From positions 2,963,517-3,027,516 of the forward strand of contig NZ_CP017834.1 in NCBI RefSeq assembly GCF_001907975.1: DNA of 64,000 nucleotides, written 5' to 3'. Below, piece after piece: positions 45,468 to 53,804 of the stretch. The notes under the pieces were generated by a model. That model did not search any database. It had not been told where the DNA came from and saw only the letters and a program-made list of their open reading frames with translations. The stretch is from Silvanigrella aquatica. Lineage in GTDB: Bacteria > Bdellovibrionota_B > Oligoflexia > Silvanigrellales > Silvanigrellaceae. The position numbers and the translations under genes were made by a program. Position 1 is the first letter of the stretch, and each line of letters starts with the position of its first letter.

Positions 45468-46730
45468 ATGCAAGAATTTCAATCTTGGTTAGTTATACCA
45501 AACAATCACGACTTTTCTATTTATAATATTCCATTTGGTGTATTTTATATCAATAATAATTTAAAATCAGCACGGTGTGGTGCCGCTTTAGGTGATTATA
45601 TTATAGACTTAAGCTGTCTTTATCAATTTGGATATTTAAATGATATTAAAAATCTTTCTAAAGAAATTTTTGAAAAAAACAAACTAAATTATTTTTTATC
45701 ACTTGGAAATGAAACTTGTAATTCTGTCAGAAAGAGAATTCAGTCCTTATTTTCCGAAAAAAATATAGAATTAAAAAATCACCCCGAACATTTAGAAAAA
45801 ATTTTAGTGCCTGCAGCATCTGCTCAAATGCTGTTACCTATTGAAGTTAAAGATTACGTAGATTTTTACTCAAGCCTAGATCATGCCTCAAATGTAGGGA
45901 AAATGTTTCGCGACGAAAAGAATCCTCTCCTCCCTAATTGGAAACATATCCCTATTGGCTACCATGGGCGCAGTAGTTCTATTGTTGTGAGTGGAACAAG
46001 CTTTAAAAGACCCCAGGGGCAATTGTGCCTCCCCGATTCTTCCACTCCCACCTTTGATTTTTCAAAACAAATGGATTTTGAACTAGAAATGGCTTTTATC
46101 ACAAATAAAAAAACAGAAATGGGGCAAACGATCTCTCCAGACAATGCCTCTGATGCTATTTTTGGACTCACACTATTTAATGATTGGTCTGCACGCGACA
46201 TCCAAAGGTGGGAATATGTTCCCCTAGGTCCTTTTCTTGGCAAAAGCTTTGCAAGCTCAATGTCCCCCTGGGTTGTTTCTTTAGATGCGCTCTCTCCTTT
46301 TGCATTAGCAGCACCAAGTAAGGATGTGCCTGAGCTTGATTATTTGAGGTGCTCTCGCTTGGGGCATTATGACATTCATTTAGAAATTTATTTGCAATCT
46401 GAAAAAATGAGAGAGCCCTTTCTAATTGCTAAGACAAATTACAAGCATATGTATTGGAATTTATTTCAACAATTGGCTCACATGACATCCAATGGTTCTC
46501 CTGTAAGCGTTGGAGATGTCTATGCAAGTGGCACAATTAGTGGTCCCACACCGGACTCCTATGGTTCCCTGCTTGAGATTTGCTGGAAGGGTACGAAGCC
46601 ACTTAGCTTACCCGACGGAAGTACAAGAAATTTTTTACAAAACGGGGATACGGTTATTTTTAAGGGGTTTGCACAAAAGGGCAATATTCGGGTAGGTTTT
46701 GGTAATCTTTCGGGAACGATTCTTTCCTGA
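45468..46730 (+). CDS. fah: Fumarylacetoacetase
   Basis: A 420-residue enzyme that splits fumarylacetoacetate to fumarate and acetoacetate, the last step of tyrosine catabolism. The N-terminal domain has FSIYNIPFGVFY. The catalytic domain has YSSLDHASNVGKMFRD, PIGYHGRSSSIVVSGT, metal-binding DFELEMAFI, and NDWSARDIQRWEYVPLGPFLGK with KSF. GDVYASGTISGPTPDSYGSL and FKGFAQ complete the family pattern. Length fits the eukaryote-like FAH rather than the short FahA domain proteins. AAAGGA precedes the ATG. No homogentisate dioxygenase is in the window. Confidence 0.95.
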   Translation: MQEFQSWLVIPNNHDFSIYNIPFGVFYINNNLKSARCGAALGDYIIDLSCLYQFGYLNDIKNLSKEIFEKNKLNYFLSLGNETCNSVRKRIQSLFSEKNIELKNHPEHLEKILVPAASAQMLLPIEVKDYVDFYSSLDHASNVGKMFRDEKNPLLPNWKHIPIGYHGRSSSIVVSGTSFKRPQGQLCLPDSSTPTFDFSKQMDFELEMAFITNKKTEMGQTISPDNASDAIFGLTLFNDWSARDIQRWEYVPLGPFLGKSFASSMSPWVVSLDALSPFALAAPSKDVPELDYLRCSRLGHYDIHLEIYLQSEKMREPFLIAKTNYKHMYWNLFQQLAHMTSNGSPVSVGDVYASGTISGPTPDSYGSLLEICWKGTKPLSLPDGSTRNFLQNGDTVIFKGFAQKGNIRVGFGNLSGTILS

Positions 46731-47081
46731 TAATTATCGCAAACCCTCCATTATGACTTCCGACTTTTGAGTGTCTTTTTGTAAGACAGTTATTTCATCG
46801 AGGCTGCTTGTGATATTTTTAATTCCTTATAAATATAACATAAAATCCTATATTGAATACTTTTCTCCACAAAATTCAATCGTTATACCCCCTGAAAAAA
46901 TGTCTTAATTTTTGACGAAACACTTAAAGACTGGTAGTTTTCCCTCTTGAAGAGTAATCAGGATGTAGGGAATTCATAAGTATGCTATTTTTAGCAACAA
47001 GATTTTCCTGTAGTACAAAAATTTTTAGTTTATTTTAACTATTATGGACTTCTTTAATATTTCTTTAGAAAGGAAAGTTTT
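46731..47081. other. Intergenic region after fah
   Basis: About 350 bases without a supported gene. No strong terminator was noticed after fah. AAAGGAAAG just before 47082 is the ribosome site of the next gene. Its promoter presumably lies here. Confidence 0.5.
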
Positions 47082-48086
47082 ATGCGTAAGTTACAAGAAG
47101 CAGTTAGGTTTCCACAGTCTGTTCAACTCTTTCGTTTTTGCTTTCGCGTTCTAGAGCTAAGACAGCCAAATGAAAAAGTCCATGATCAAGACCTTGGTTC
47201 CATTTTAAATTATAACCCAAGCGACACAAGTCACTGGAAGCGCGGTAAAAAAGCAATCCGCAATGTACAATCTTTAGAAAACCTTGCTAAAGCGCTCGAC
47301 GTCGATCTTGAAATTGTCCAAGATCTTGCTGACGGCTTGGTTGATTTAGACGAAGCATGGTGCGACTTCTGCGATGCCGAAGAAGAACGCCGCCTCTCTC
47401 TAGAAGAACCTGGCGTGCGCATTGAAAGACGCGATAGAAGTCTTGAAATTGAAAAAGTGGCTCAAGAAATTCTTGCAAAAGCAAATGTAACCTCTGTACC
47501 GGTGCATATACCAGAACTTATATCTGCATTTCCTTTTATCCAACTTATGCCTGGCGATGTCTCCGACAAGCTTGCACGCAGCTCACGCGTAAGACCTGGT
47601 CATTATGCCATTCGTTTCCGCAAAGGTGACATCAGAGCTCACACGCGCACCGCTATTGCACGTGAAATCGCACGCATTGTTTTGCTCTCTGAAAGAGAAA
47701 AATTCAAATTTACAAGCCGTTGCGAAACTCTTTCACAAGCTGAAATTGTCGATTTTGCCAATGCACTCTTAGTGCCAAGAGAAGCTCTTGCTGTTGAAAT
47801 TCAAAAAATTTCAACCCGTGTCAACATGGTTAAAGCTTTAGCAGACCTATTTTGGGCACCAAAATCCGTAATCCGCTCACGGCTTTCCTCTATTCTCTTT
47901 GAAACTGCTTCCAACAGTGTGTTTGAAGCTGCTGCTCTTGAAGCGCGTATTTCCGTTCAAGACAGAACAGAAATGGTGGAAGAAGAATTTCTTGATGAAG
48001 AGTTTAGTGATGACTCAAACTCACTTTCCTTCTCTAAGAAACAACCACGCCCAGCGGCATCTACAGTGCCAAACTCTGTTCATTAA
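47082..48086 (+). CDS. Regulator with HTH and degenerate IrrE/ImmA-like domain
   Basis: A 334-residue protein. Residues about 30-85 look like an XRE-type helix-turn-helix (DLGSILNYNPSDTSHWKRGK, SLENLAKALDVDLEIVQDLA). Residues about 120-260 follow the ImmA/IrrE peptidase layout (VPVHIPELISAF, a GHYAIRF strand, then the helix). The zinc motif is lost: where the family has A-H-E-x-x-H, this reads AREIARIVL, with both His replaced by Arg (194 and 198). It probably senses or binds but does not cleave. An acidic C-terminal tail follows. AAAGG precedes the ATG; a strong terminator follows the stop, so it is monocistronic. Confidence 0.72.
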   Translation: MRKLQEAVRFPQSVQLFRFCFRVLELRQPNEKVHDQDLGSILNYNPSDTSHWKRGKKAIRNVQSLENLAKALDVDLEIVQDLADGLVDLDEAWCDFCDAEEERRLSLEEPGVRIERRDRSLEIEKVAQEILAKANVTSVPVHIPELISAFPFIQLMPGDVSDKLARSSRVRPGHYAIRFRKGDIRAHTRTAIAREIARIVLLSEREKFKFTSRCETLSQAEIVDFANALLVPREALAVEIQKISTRVNMVKALADLFWAPKSVIRSRLSSILFETASNSVFEAAALEARISVQDRTEMVEEEFLDEEFSDDSNSLSFSKKQPRPAASTVPNSVH

Positions 48087-48130
48087 TAACTTGTTTTAAA
48101 AGACAATTCTGAATCAATGAATATTTAAAA

Positions 48131-48163
48131 AATGAGTGATTCTTTGGAGTCACTCATTTTTTT
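48131..48163 (+). terminator. Terminator after the IrrE-like regulator gene
   Basis: AATGAGTGA (48131-48139) pairs with TCACTCATT (48150-48158), followed by a T run. Plus-strand intrinsic terminator. Confidence 0.85.
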
Positions 48164-48230
48164 ATTCTTGATTTTTTTACATTTTGAGGCATTGTTTATT
48201 GTCAAACCTAATTAAGGAGGTTTTCTCGAA

Positions 48231-48782
48231 ATGGTTGTGATTCTTAATAAAAAATCGGCTCCAACAAAAACAAGTCTCATGGCTCGTAAAGCTATAGATG
48301 AGGATGAAGACGAAGAAGATGAAGATTTTAGCGATGAAGAAGAGGAAGAAGAAGGCATTTCGGAAATGCGCAGCAGTGAAATTGACTCTGACGAAGCAAA
48401 ACCGAAAACTTTAACACGCAAAGAAGCTATAGACATTCTTCAAACCACGCGTGATTTTTCTAAAATGGATTTTCGTAAAGCCAATTTAGCAAAGCTCGAT
48501 TTTTCAAACTGCAATTTTGAAACTTCAAATCTTTCTTATGTGAATTTTAAAGATTCCAATTTGGAAGGCTGCAATTTTACAAACGCAAGTCTCTGGAATG
48601 CCAATTTGGAAGGAGCAAATTTAACCCGCGCAAACCTCGAGGATGCAGACCTTGATTATACAAAATTAAGAGGTGCTATTTTATATCGCGCCAATGTCCG
48701 CAGAGCGACTCTACCAACAGATCTCATTCCGCGAGAAGAAATTTTGCGTTCCATTAACGAAGGAACCAAAGTAAATAGATAA
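48231..48782 (+). CDS. Pentapeptide-repeat protein with acidic N-terminal tail
   Basis: A 183-residue protein. Residues 1-60 are disordered and very acidic (about 22-42 are almost all Glu, Asp and Ser). Residues about 80-160 are a right-handed beta-helix of A(D/N)LXX-type pentapeptides: MDFRKANLAKLDFSNCNFET, NLSYVNFKDSNLEGCNFTNA, ANLTRANLEDADL. Such folds can mimic DNA or act as protein scaffolds; a role is not predicted here. AAGGAGG is a full ribosome site ten bases before the ATG. It is cytoplasmic (no signal peptide) and monocistronic, with a terminator overlapping its end. Confidence 0.85.
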   Translation: MVVILNKKSAPTKTSLMARKAIDEDEDEEDEDFSDEEEEEEGISEMRSSEIDSDEAKPKTLTRKEAIDILQTTRDFSKMDFRKANLAKLDFSNCNFETSNLSYVNFKDSNLEGCNFTNASLWNANLEGANLTRANLEDADLDYTKLRGAILYRANVRRATLPTDLIPREEILRSINEGTKVNR

Positions 48783-48808
48783 GCTGAGAAATTTTCTCAG
48801 CTTTTTTT
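48781..48808 (+). terminator. Terminator after the pentapeptide gene
   Basis: AAGCTGAGAAA pairs with TTTCTCAGCTT and is followed by TTTTTAT on the plus strand. The stop codon of the converging minus-strand gene (TGA at 48797-48799) lies inside the hairpin. Confidence 0.85.
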
Positions 48809-51100
48809 ATTTAAATTCTTTACAAAAAACTCTTCAAAAATTTCTTTTTTCTTTGCAAACTTCATAATTGAAAATGCCTCTGGAGAATTTACACCACATA
48901 TTATGGAATAAAATTGTAAAGCTTGATCCATTTCTTCATTCATATCAGTTACAATATTATCCATATAAAACTGCAGCGCTTCTAATTCTTTTGCTAATGT
49001 AAAAATATTCATTAATGTTTTTGTATATTTTTTAACAACATCTTCTGAGGTCACAGCCCGTGTAAATTTTCTTTTGGGAGCTTTTTCGCCTTGTATTTCT
49101 TTAATTCCATCAATAATAGCAAGGGAATCGGCATTAATTTTTACGGACAAATTAGCAACAGTTTTTAATCTTTCTCTAAACATATTACCTAGCTTGTGTA
49201 TGGAATCACCAGGCATAAAAGCAACCGCTTTTGTAAAAAATCTAAAGGCTGTATCATTTAGATTTTTACTCGATTTTTTACTTTTTGCATCTACATATTT
49301 ATTTTCAATATCTTTCCAAATTTGCACTTCATTTGAAGAAACTTGTCCAAATAAATTTATAATTCCTACATCAATTAAAATTCCAAATGGAGAAAATGCT
49401 AAATTTGATATGATACTATTTGAAAATAAACCTGTTATTTTAGAAAAGAGATCAACTACTCCTAATACATGAAAAAAAGAATACGCACCATTTGCAATAT
49501 TACCAGACCACGATCGAAGAGTTGCGTATTTATCTTTTGCAAAATTAGAGTTTGATTTATAAAGAATGGCATCAAAAACAGAGAAGGCAACCCAAGCTCC
49601 AAAATTGATAGCATAAGTTTGGGATTGTAAATTAGTAAAATATTCTTTAGAAAATGGTAAATTAGCGAATAAATAAACTAATCGTCTAGCAGAATCTGCG
49701 GGATGTTGAAATTCATCAAAATAACTTTTAAACTCTTGATACGGAGTTTTCTTTTCTTCTGCCGATTTTTTTTCATCATTAAATTTTAATTTAATATCAT
49801 CATATTTAATAGAATCTGTATTCATTGTTGCAATGACAAATGCTGAAAGCTGCTCTGCCAAAGAATTATCAACTTTTCTATATTTATTTTTCAAATATTT
49901 TTCAATCGTATTTTCAGTTTTTGATTTTTTATTTCCCGTTTTTTTAATATCTAATGTCTTAAAAAATTTCTGAACAGTAGAATCATTTACAAGCAAAAAC
50001 ATAGATTGCAATGTTGTTGCTTTTAAGGACTCTATTTGAATTCTGAGAGTACTTGCAATAATTTTATTACTTCTTAAGTAATAAAATGTTTTATTATAAT
50101 AATCTTTTATTTTTGGCATTTCTTTTTGAAAGGTTTTTAAATCAACTCGATCTTTTGTATAATAGCTACTACAAATATTATTAAATTTTTCACAATTTTC
50201 TTTTAAAAGACAGTAATATTTAAAAGAATTTGCAAAAAAATAGGTGAACTGACCCGTTCTTGAAGTTGATTCCTGGACATGCGCAAGGGCTGATTTAAGA
50301 GCCTCCAAACCAGTGAGCTTCTGTTTTACAATTTTTTCAATAATACAATTACTCTCATATGACTTCCCTTCATATAAATAATATTTGTTACCTTTAAGAA
50401 CATTATAAAGACTTTTAACTCCTTCAGATAGTGCTGTTTTTGCAGAGCCTACTCCTGTCAAAATAGCAAAAGTCTGAGTTGTTGCTAGAACACTTCCAAT
50501 AGGAGGTATAGCAATACTAAATACAACAGTATGAAAACCAATAATAGGAACAATAAACATATTAAAAAGAGCGACATCTGAAGGAGAGAACACATAAAAA
50601 TCCATTCTATCAAAGTAATGCTTTTTATTACTTTCTTCCTTAAGGCACTCATTAATTTTTATACTATAAAGAAAAGAATCAAGGGTATACATTTTTTTAA
50701 TTTTATCAATATTATAAATTCTTTCTATTTTTTTTATTTCATGATTTTTATTTTTATCCTCATAAATTTTTATCAATTCATCTATAATTTTAGATTCAGA
50801 TGTTTTCATAATATTCTGGTTATTTAATTTTGATTTTGATTCAATTAATTCCGAAAGACACGAAAAATAATAAACACATAAATTTCTTGCATTCCCAAAA
50901 TAATATTTTTTTTCTTCTAAAGAAAGCTGAATATGCTCTGCCAAATTTTTCTGTGCATATTTATTAAATTTTATACTTGGTTCTTCTATTTGCTCTTTTT
51001 CTGGATCAATTGCCTTGGAATTACCCTGAGCAAGGACGGGAGAAATGTTCCTATTCGCATTTTCCAGATCAGAGGATCCGCTCTTATTAAAAATACCCAT
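48797..51100 (-). CDS. Large unknown protein with internal hydrophobic segments
   Basis: A 767-residue protein of no recognised family. The start at 51100 (MGIFNKSGSSD) has GGAGG nine bases upstream; the ATG at 51130 lies before that site. It has no N-terminal signal. Two long hydrophobic stretches lie at about residues 176-215 (VPIIGFHTVVFSIAIPPIGS and on) and 540-585 (SFFHVLGVVDLFSKITGLFS and on). Charged helical regions surround them, with many Lys, Tyr and Phe and a Glu/Lys-rich C-terminal third. The layout (a soluble body with two helical-hairpin-like hydrophobic blocks and no signal peptide) resembles secreted membrane-inserting proteins or effectors, but that is a guess. It stands alone. 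Confidence 0.6.
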   Translation of the reverse strand: MGIFNKSGSSDLENANRNISPVLAQGNSKAIDPEKEQIEEPSIKFNKYAQKNLAEHIQLSLEEKKYYFGNARNLCVYYFSCLSELIESKSKLNNQNIMKTSESKIIDELIKIYEDKNKNHEIKKIERIYNIDKIKKMYTLDSFLYSIKINECLKEESNKKHYFDRMDFYVFSPSDVALFNMFIVPIIGFHTVVFSIAIPPIGSVLATTQTFAILTGVGSAKTALSEGVKSLYNVLKGNKYYLYEGKSYESNCIIEKIVKQKLTGLEALKSALAHVQESTSRTGQFTYFFANSFKYYCLLKENCEKFNNICSSYYTKDRVDLKTFQKEMPKIKDYYNKTFYYLRSNKIIASTLRIQIESLKATTLQSMFLLVNDSTVQKFFKTLDIKKTGNKKSKTENTIEKYLKNKYRKVDNSLAEQLSAFVIATMNTDSIKYDDIKLKFNDEKKSAEEKKTPYQEFKSYFDEFQHPADSARRLVYLFANLPFSKEYFTNLQSQTYAINFGAWVAFSVFDAILYKSNSNFAKDKYATLRSWSGNIANGAYSFFHVLGVVDLFSKITGLFSNSIISNLAFSPFGILIDVGIINLFGQVSSNEVQIWKDIENKYVDAKSKKSSKNLNDTAFRFFTKAVAFMPGDSIHKLGNMFRERLKTVANLSVKINADSLAIIDGIKEIQGEKAPKRKFTRAVTSEDVVKKYTKTLMNIFTLAKELEALQFYMDNIVTDMNEEMDQALQFYSIICGVNSPEAFSIMKFAKKKEIFEEFFVKNLNKKS

Positions 51101-51282
51101 ATTATTCTTCCTCCCGTTGTGTGAGTCCATTCACAATCTTGCAATATAGATACTTTTGTCTATGCAAATCTTGTGCCAAAATTAAATTGTGTAGGATGAT
51201 TAAAAAAAAATTAATATGGGTATAATTACATAAAGTAATTATATAATTTTTTTTGCATTTTATTTTTATAGAATTAAAAAAT

Positions 51283-51312
51283 CAAGCTTCTTCTTTTTAA
51301 AGAAGAAGCTTG
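51283..51312 (-). terminator. Strong second terminator after tRNA-Asp
   Basis: CAAGCTTCTTCTTT (51283-51296) pairs perfectly with AAAGAAGAAGCTTG (51299-51312). TTTTTTAATTC follows on the minus strand. Confidence 0.7.
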
Positions 51313-51367
51313 CGGGTAAATTTTATTGCAATTTATACTAAAAAAACTATACAATACACAAAAAAAA

Positions 51368-51386
51368 CAGTCTAAAATATAGACTG
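51368..51386 (-). terminator. First terminator after tRNA-Asp
   Basis: CAGTCTA (51368-51374) pairs with TAGACTG (51380-51386). T runs flank it on both strands; on the minus strand it starts 22 bases past the tRNA end. Confidence 0.75.
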
Positions 51387-51408
51387 CTTTTTTTATTTCA
51401 ATTAAAGA

Positions 51409-51485
51409 TGGCGGGATGGACGGGACTTGAACCCGCGACCTCCGGCGTGACAGGCCAGCGTTGTAACCAACTCTACTACCACCCC
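51409..51485 (-). tRNA. tRNA-Asp (GTC)
   Basis: Acceptor GGGGTGG/CCATCCC (one G-U), anticodon stem CTGGC/GCCGG (one T-G pair) around CTGTCAC (anticodon GTC), T-arm GCGGGTTCAAGTCCCGT, and encoded CCA after G73. Single tRNA gene with two terminators downstream. Confidence 0.93.
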
Positions 51486-51575
51486 ACTCATGTGCAGTTG
51501 TGTATGCCAGAGAAGGAAGATCAAAGCAAGCATTTATCCCATAATTTTTAAAAAAAAATTCTCCTGCAATAATAG

Positions 51576-51923
51576 CTATTTGAAAAATAGCGACAAGCCA
51601 CCAAAAAGAATGAATAGGCCAAATAAAATTCCAAATATGGCGAAAGTATAAAAGAGCAGGGAAGCCAATGAAAATTTTGACTTAGGACTTTTCTTTACTT
51701 TGTTAAAACTCTTGTAGGAACTTGGATTATGAGACTTTACAGTATGCTGGTTTTTCACATTCCGAGCTAAAGAGTCATTATGCCCCCCTCGAACTGAAGG
51801 TTGCTTTAACTTTTTGTGTTCAGACTTATGTTTGTGATCGCTAAATTGAATTATTTTAGCGCCTGAATTATTCTCATTTGTACTTGCAACAAACGAATAT
51901 AATTGAAATAAGTTCTTCACCAT
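51576..51923 (-). CDS. Basic protein with a C-terminal membrane anchor
   Basis: A 115-residue protein. The start at 51923 (MVKNLFQLYSF) has GAGGAG seven bases upstream; the ATG at 51971 is before that site. The middle (about 30-85) is polar and very rich in Lys, His, Ser and Asn. A single hydrophobic helix closes the chain (LASLLFYTFAIFGILFGLFI, about 88-110), so it is probably tail-anchored in the inner membrane with a basic cytoplasmic part. No family recognised. It lies between prfC and tRNA-Asp on the same strand. Confidence 0.6.
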   Translation of the reverse strand: MVKNLFQLYSFVASTNENNSGAKIIQFSDHKHKSEHKKLKQPSVRGGHNDSLARNVKNQHTVKSHNPSSYKSFNKVKKSPKSKFSLASLLFYTFAIFGILFGLFILFGGLSLFFK

Positions 51924-52019
51924 TCTCGAACTCCTCGCTAAGAGAAGATTTATTGTTAGAACCTTATACATTAATATAGTACTTTATAAATGCATAGTTA
52001 CCAATATACGCTAAAAAAA

Positions 52020-53666
52020 TTATTCCTCAAATATATTTATTGACATTTGCATCATGTTGCCATGGAGGCTTGAATTACTCCTGAACAACTTAATATTATT
52101 ACACTTTTCTTGAAAATAAGAAAGAGTAAAGTCATTTTTGAATAAAAATAGAGAACAGCCCTGCATATCTCGTACACTGACCACATCGGTAGCCGCTTTA
52201 GCTTCCGCAATTTCTTCTGAAGAAGCATTGGTCCAACGCGCATGCTTAAACGCTAAAGAATCCAAAACACAATCCACATTATATTCATTTTTCAAACGGA
52301 ATAAGAGCACATCAAATTGCAAACTTCCTACAGCCGCTAATATAGGATCGCTTGCCGCACGTGTTTCATCCACAAACATCTGCACAGTGCCTTCTTGACA
52401 AAGCTGGACTAATCCTTTGAAAAGCTGTTTTCTTTTCAGAGCACTTGATGTTCTGACAACAGCAAAGTTTTCAGGAGCAAAGGATGGTATTCCTTCGAAT
52501 GAAAAAGAACCTCCCTCCACTAAGGAGTCTCCAATTGTAAAAATACCGGGATCGTAGATACCCACCACATCTCCTGCGTAGGCTTTATCCAAAGTACTTC
52601 TATCCTGAGCAAAGAATTGCTGCGGTTGGGTTAAACGAATTTCACGGTTAAGCCTTGGAATTGTGACATTAATTCCAGCCTCATACACACCACTTACGAT
52701 ACGAAGAAAGGCAATACGATCGCGGTGCTTCGGATCCATATTTGCCTGAATTTTAAATATAAATCCGCTAAAATTAGGGGAAAGTGGCTCAATTTTTCCT
52801 TGATTACTTCCTTTGGCGGAGGGTGAGGGCGACATCTCCAGGAATTTTTCTAAGAATAAACGTACCCCAAAATTTGTCATAGCTGCGCCAAAGAAGACAG
52901 GAGAAAGCTCGCCACGTAAGAACCTTTCAGATGAAAATTCATCACCTGCCATTTCAACCATATCTAAACCATCAAGAGCTTCTGTGAGAAGATCTTCCGG
53001 AACAAGAGCTGAAATTTCTTCTTTATTTTCTAATGGAATAATTTTAGCAACCGTTTCTGTTGTTGTATTTCTACCTTCAAAAAAGTGGAGGCTTCTTGTT
53101 TCGCGTTCAATAATTCCACGAAATCTTTCACCAGAGGAAACAGGCCAACTCATAGGGTAAGTTGCAATACCTAATACACTTTCAATTTCATGCATAAGAT
53201 CAAGAGGGTCGCGGGATTCTCGGTCTAATTTATTCACAAAAGTAAAAATGGGAATTCCTCTAAGTTTACATACTTCAAATAATTTAATTGTTTGAGGCTC
53301 AACACCCTTGGCTGCATCAATAAGCATTATGGCCGCATCAGCAGCAGCTAGCGTCCTATAAGTATCTTCAGAGAAGTCCTGGTGACCCGGTGTATCAAGA
53401 AGGTTACAAATAAAATTACGATATTCAAAATTCATCACACTGGTAGAAACAGAAATACCGCGTTGTTTTTCAAGCTCCATCCAGTCAGAAGTTGCAAATT
53501 TTTTTGATTTTTTTGCTTTTACAGACCCGGCTAAGCGAATTGCCCCCCCAAGAAGCAATAACTTTTCCGTCATTGTTGTTTTTCCTGCGTCAGGATGTGA
53601 GATGATAGCAAACGTTCTTCTTCTGTTTACTTCACTGCTTAGTAAATTTTTATCAATGGAAGACAT
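52020..53666 (-). CDS. prfC: Peptide chain release factor 3
   Basis: A 548-residue translational GTPase that recycles RF1/RF2 after termination. The start at 53666 (MSSIDKNLL) has AAAGGAG six bases upstream; the ATG at 53714 lacks a site and adds an atypical extension. Seen: G1 SHPDAGKTT, the switch region WMELEKQRGISVSTSVM, G3 DTPGHQDFSEDTYRTL, and G4 NKLDRESRDPL. The C-terminal domains carry RF3-type SPSPSAKGS and VGSLQFDVLLFRLKNEYNVD. Length is near the E. coli protein. It is divergent from the operon beginning at 53805. Confidence 0.95.
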   Translation of the reverse strand: MSSIDKNLLSSEVNRRRTFAIISHPDAGKTTMTEKLLLLGGAIRLAGSVKAKKSKKFATSDWMELEKQRGISVSTSVMNFEYRNFICNLLDTPGHQDFSEDTYRTLAAADAAIMLIDAAKGVEPQTIKLFEVCKLRGIPIFTFVNKLDRESRDPLDLMHEIESVLGIATYPMSWPVSSGERFRGIIERETRSLHFFEGRNTTTETVAKIIPLENKEEISALVPEDLLTEALDGLDMVEMAGDEFSSERFLRGELSPVFFGAAMTNFGVRLFLEKFLEMSPSPSAKGSNQGKIEPLSPNFSGFIFKIQANMDPKHRDRIAFLRIVSGVYEAGINVTIPRLNREIRLTQPQQFFAQDRSTLDKAYAGDVVGIYDPGIFTIGDSLVEGGSFSFEGIPSFAPENFAVVRTSSALKRKQLFKGLVQLCQEGTVQMFVDETRAASDPILAAVGSLQFDVLLFRLKNEYNVDCVLDSLAFKHARWTNASSEEIAEAKAATDVVSVRDMQGCSLFLFKNDFTLSYFQEKCNNIKLFRSNSSLHGNMMQMSINIFEE

Positions 53667-53804
53667 ACGTTTCTCCTTTGGGGATACTAAAAAATGACTG
53701 CTTTTTGCTAGCACAATTTTGACACTATGGGAATTTCAGAGGTACAAGATTGCGAGGATACTTGAGAACAGGTGAGTCACTACATGCACCAAGAGGCGTT
53801 TTTC

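Larger units (their letters stand above)
51101..51408. other. Region between the 767-residue gene and tRNA-Asp
   Basis: About 300 bases holding two minus-strand hairpin terminators downstream of tRNA-Asp (listed) and, nearer 51101, the AT-rich promoter region of the large unknown gene. No gene seen. Confidence 0.55.

Noticed and set aside
51361-51395. Possible attachment site or integrase target at tRNA-Asp
   Set aside because: The repeats downstream of the tRNA are terminator stems; no integrase gene or duplicated tRNA 3' end was seen.
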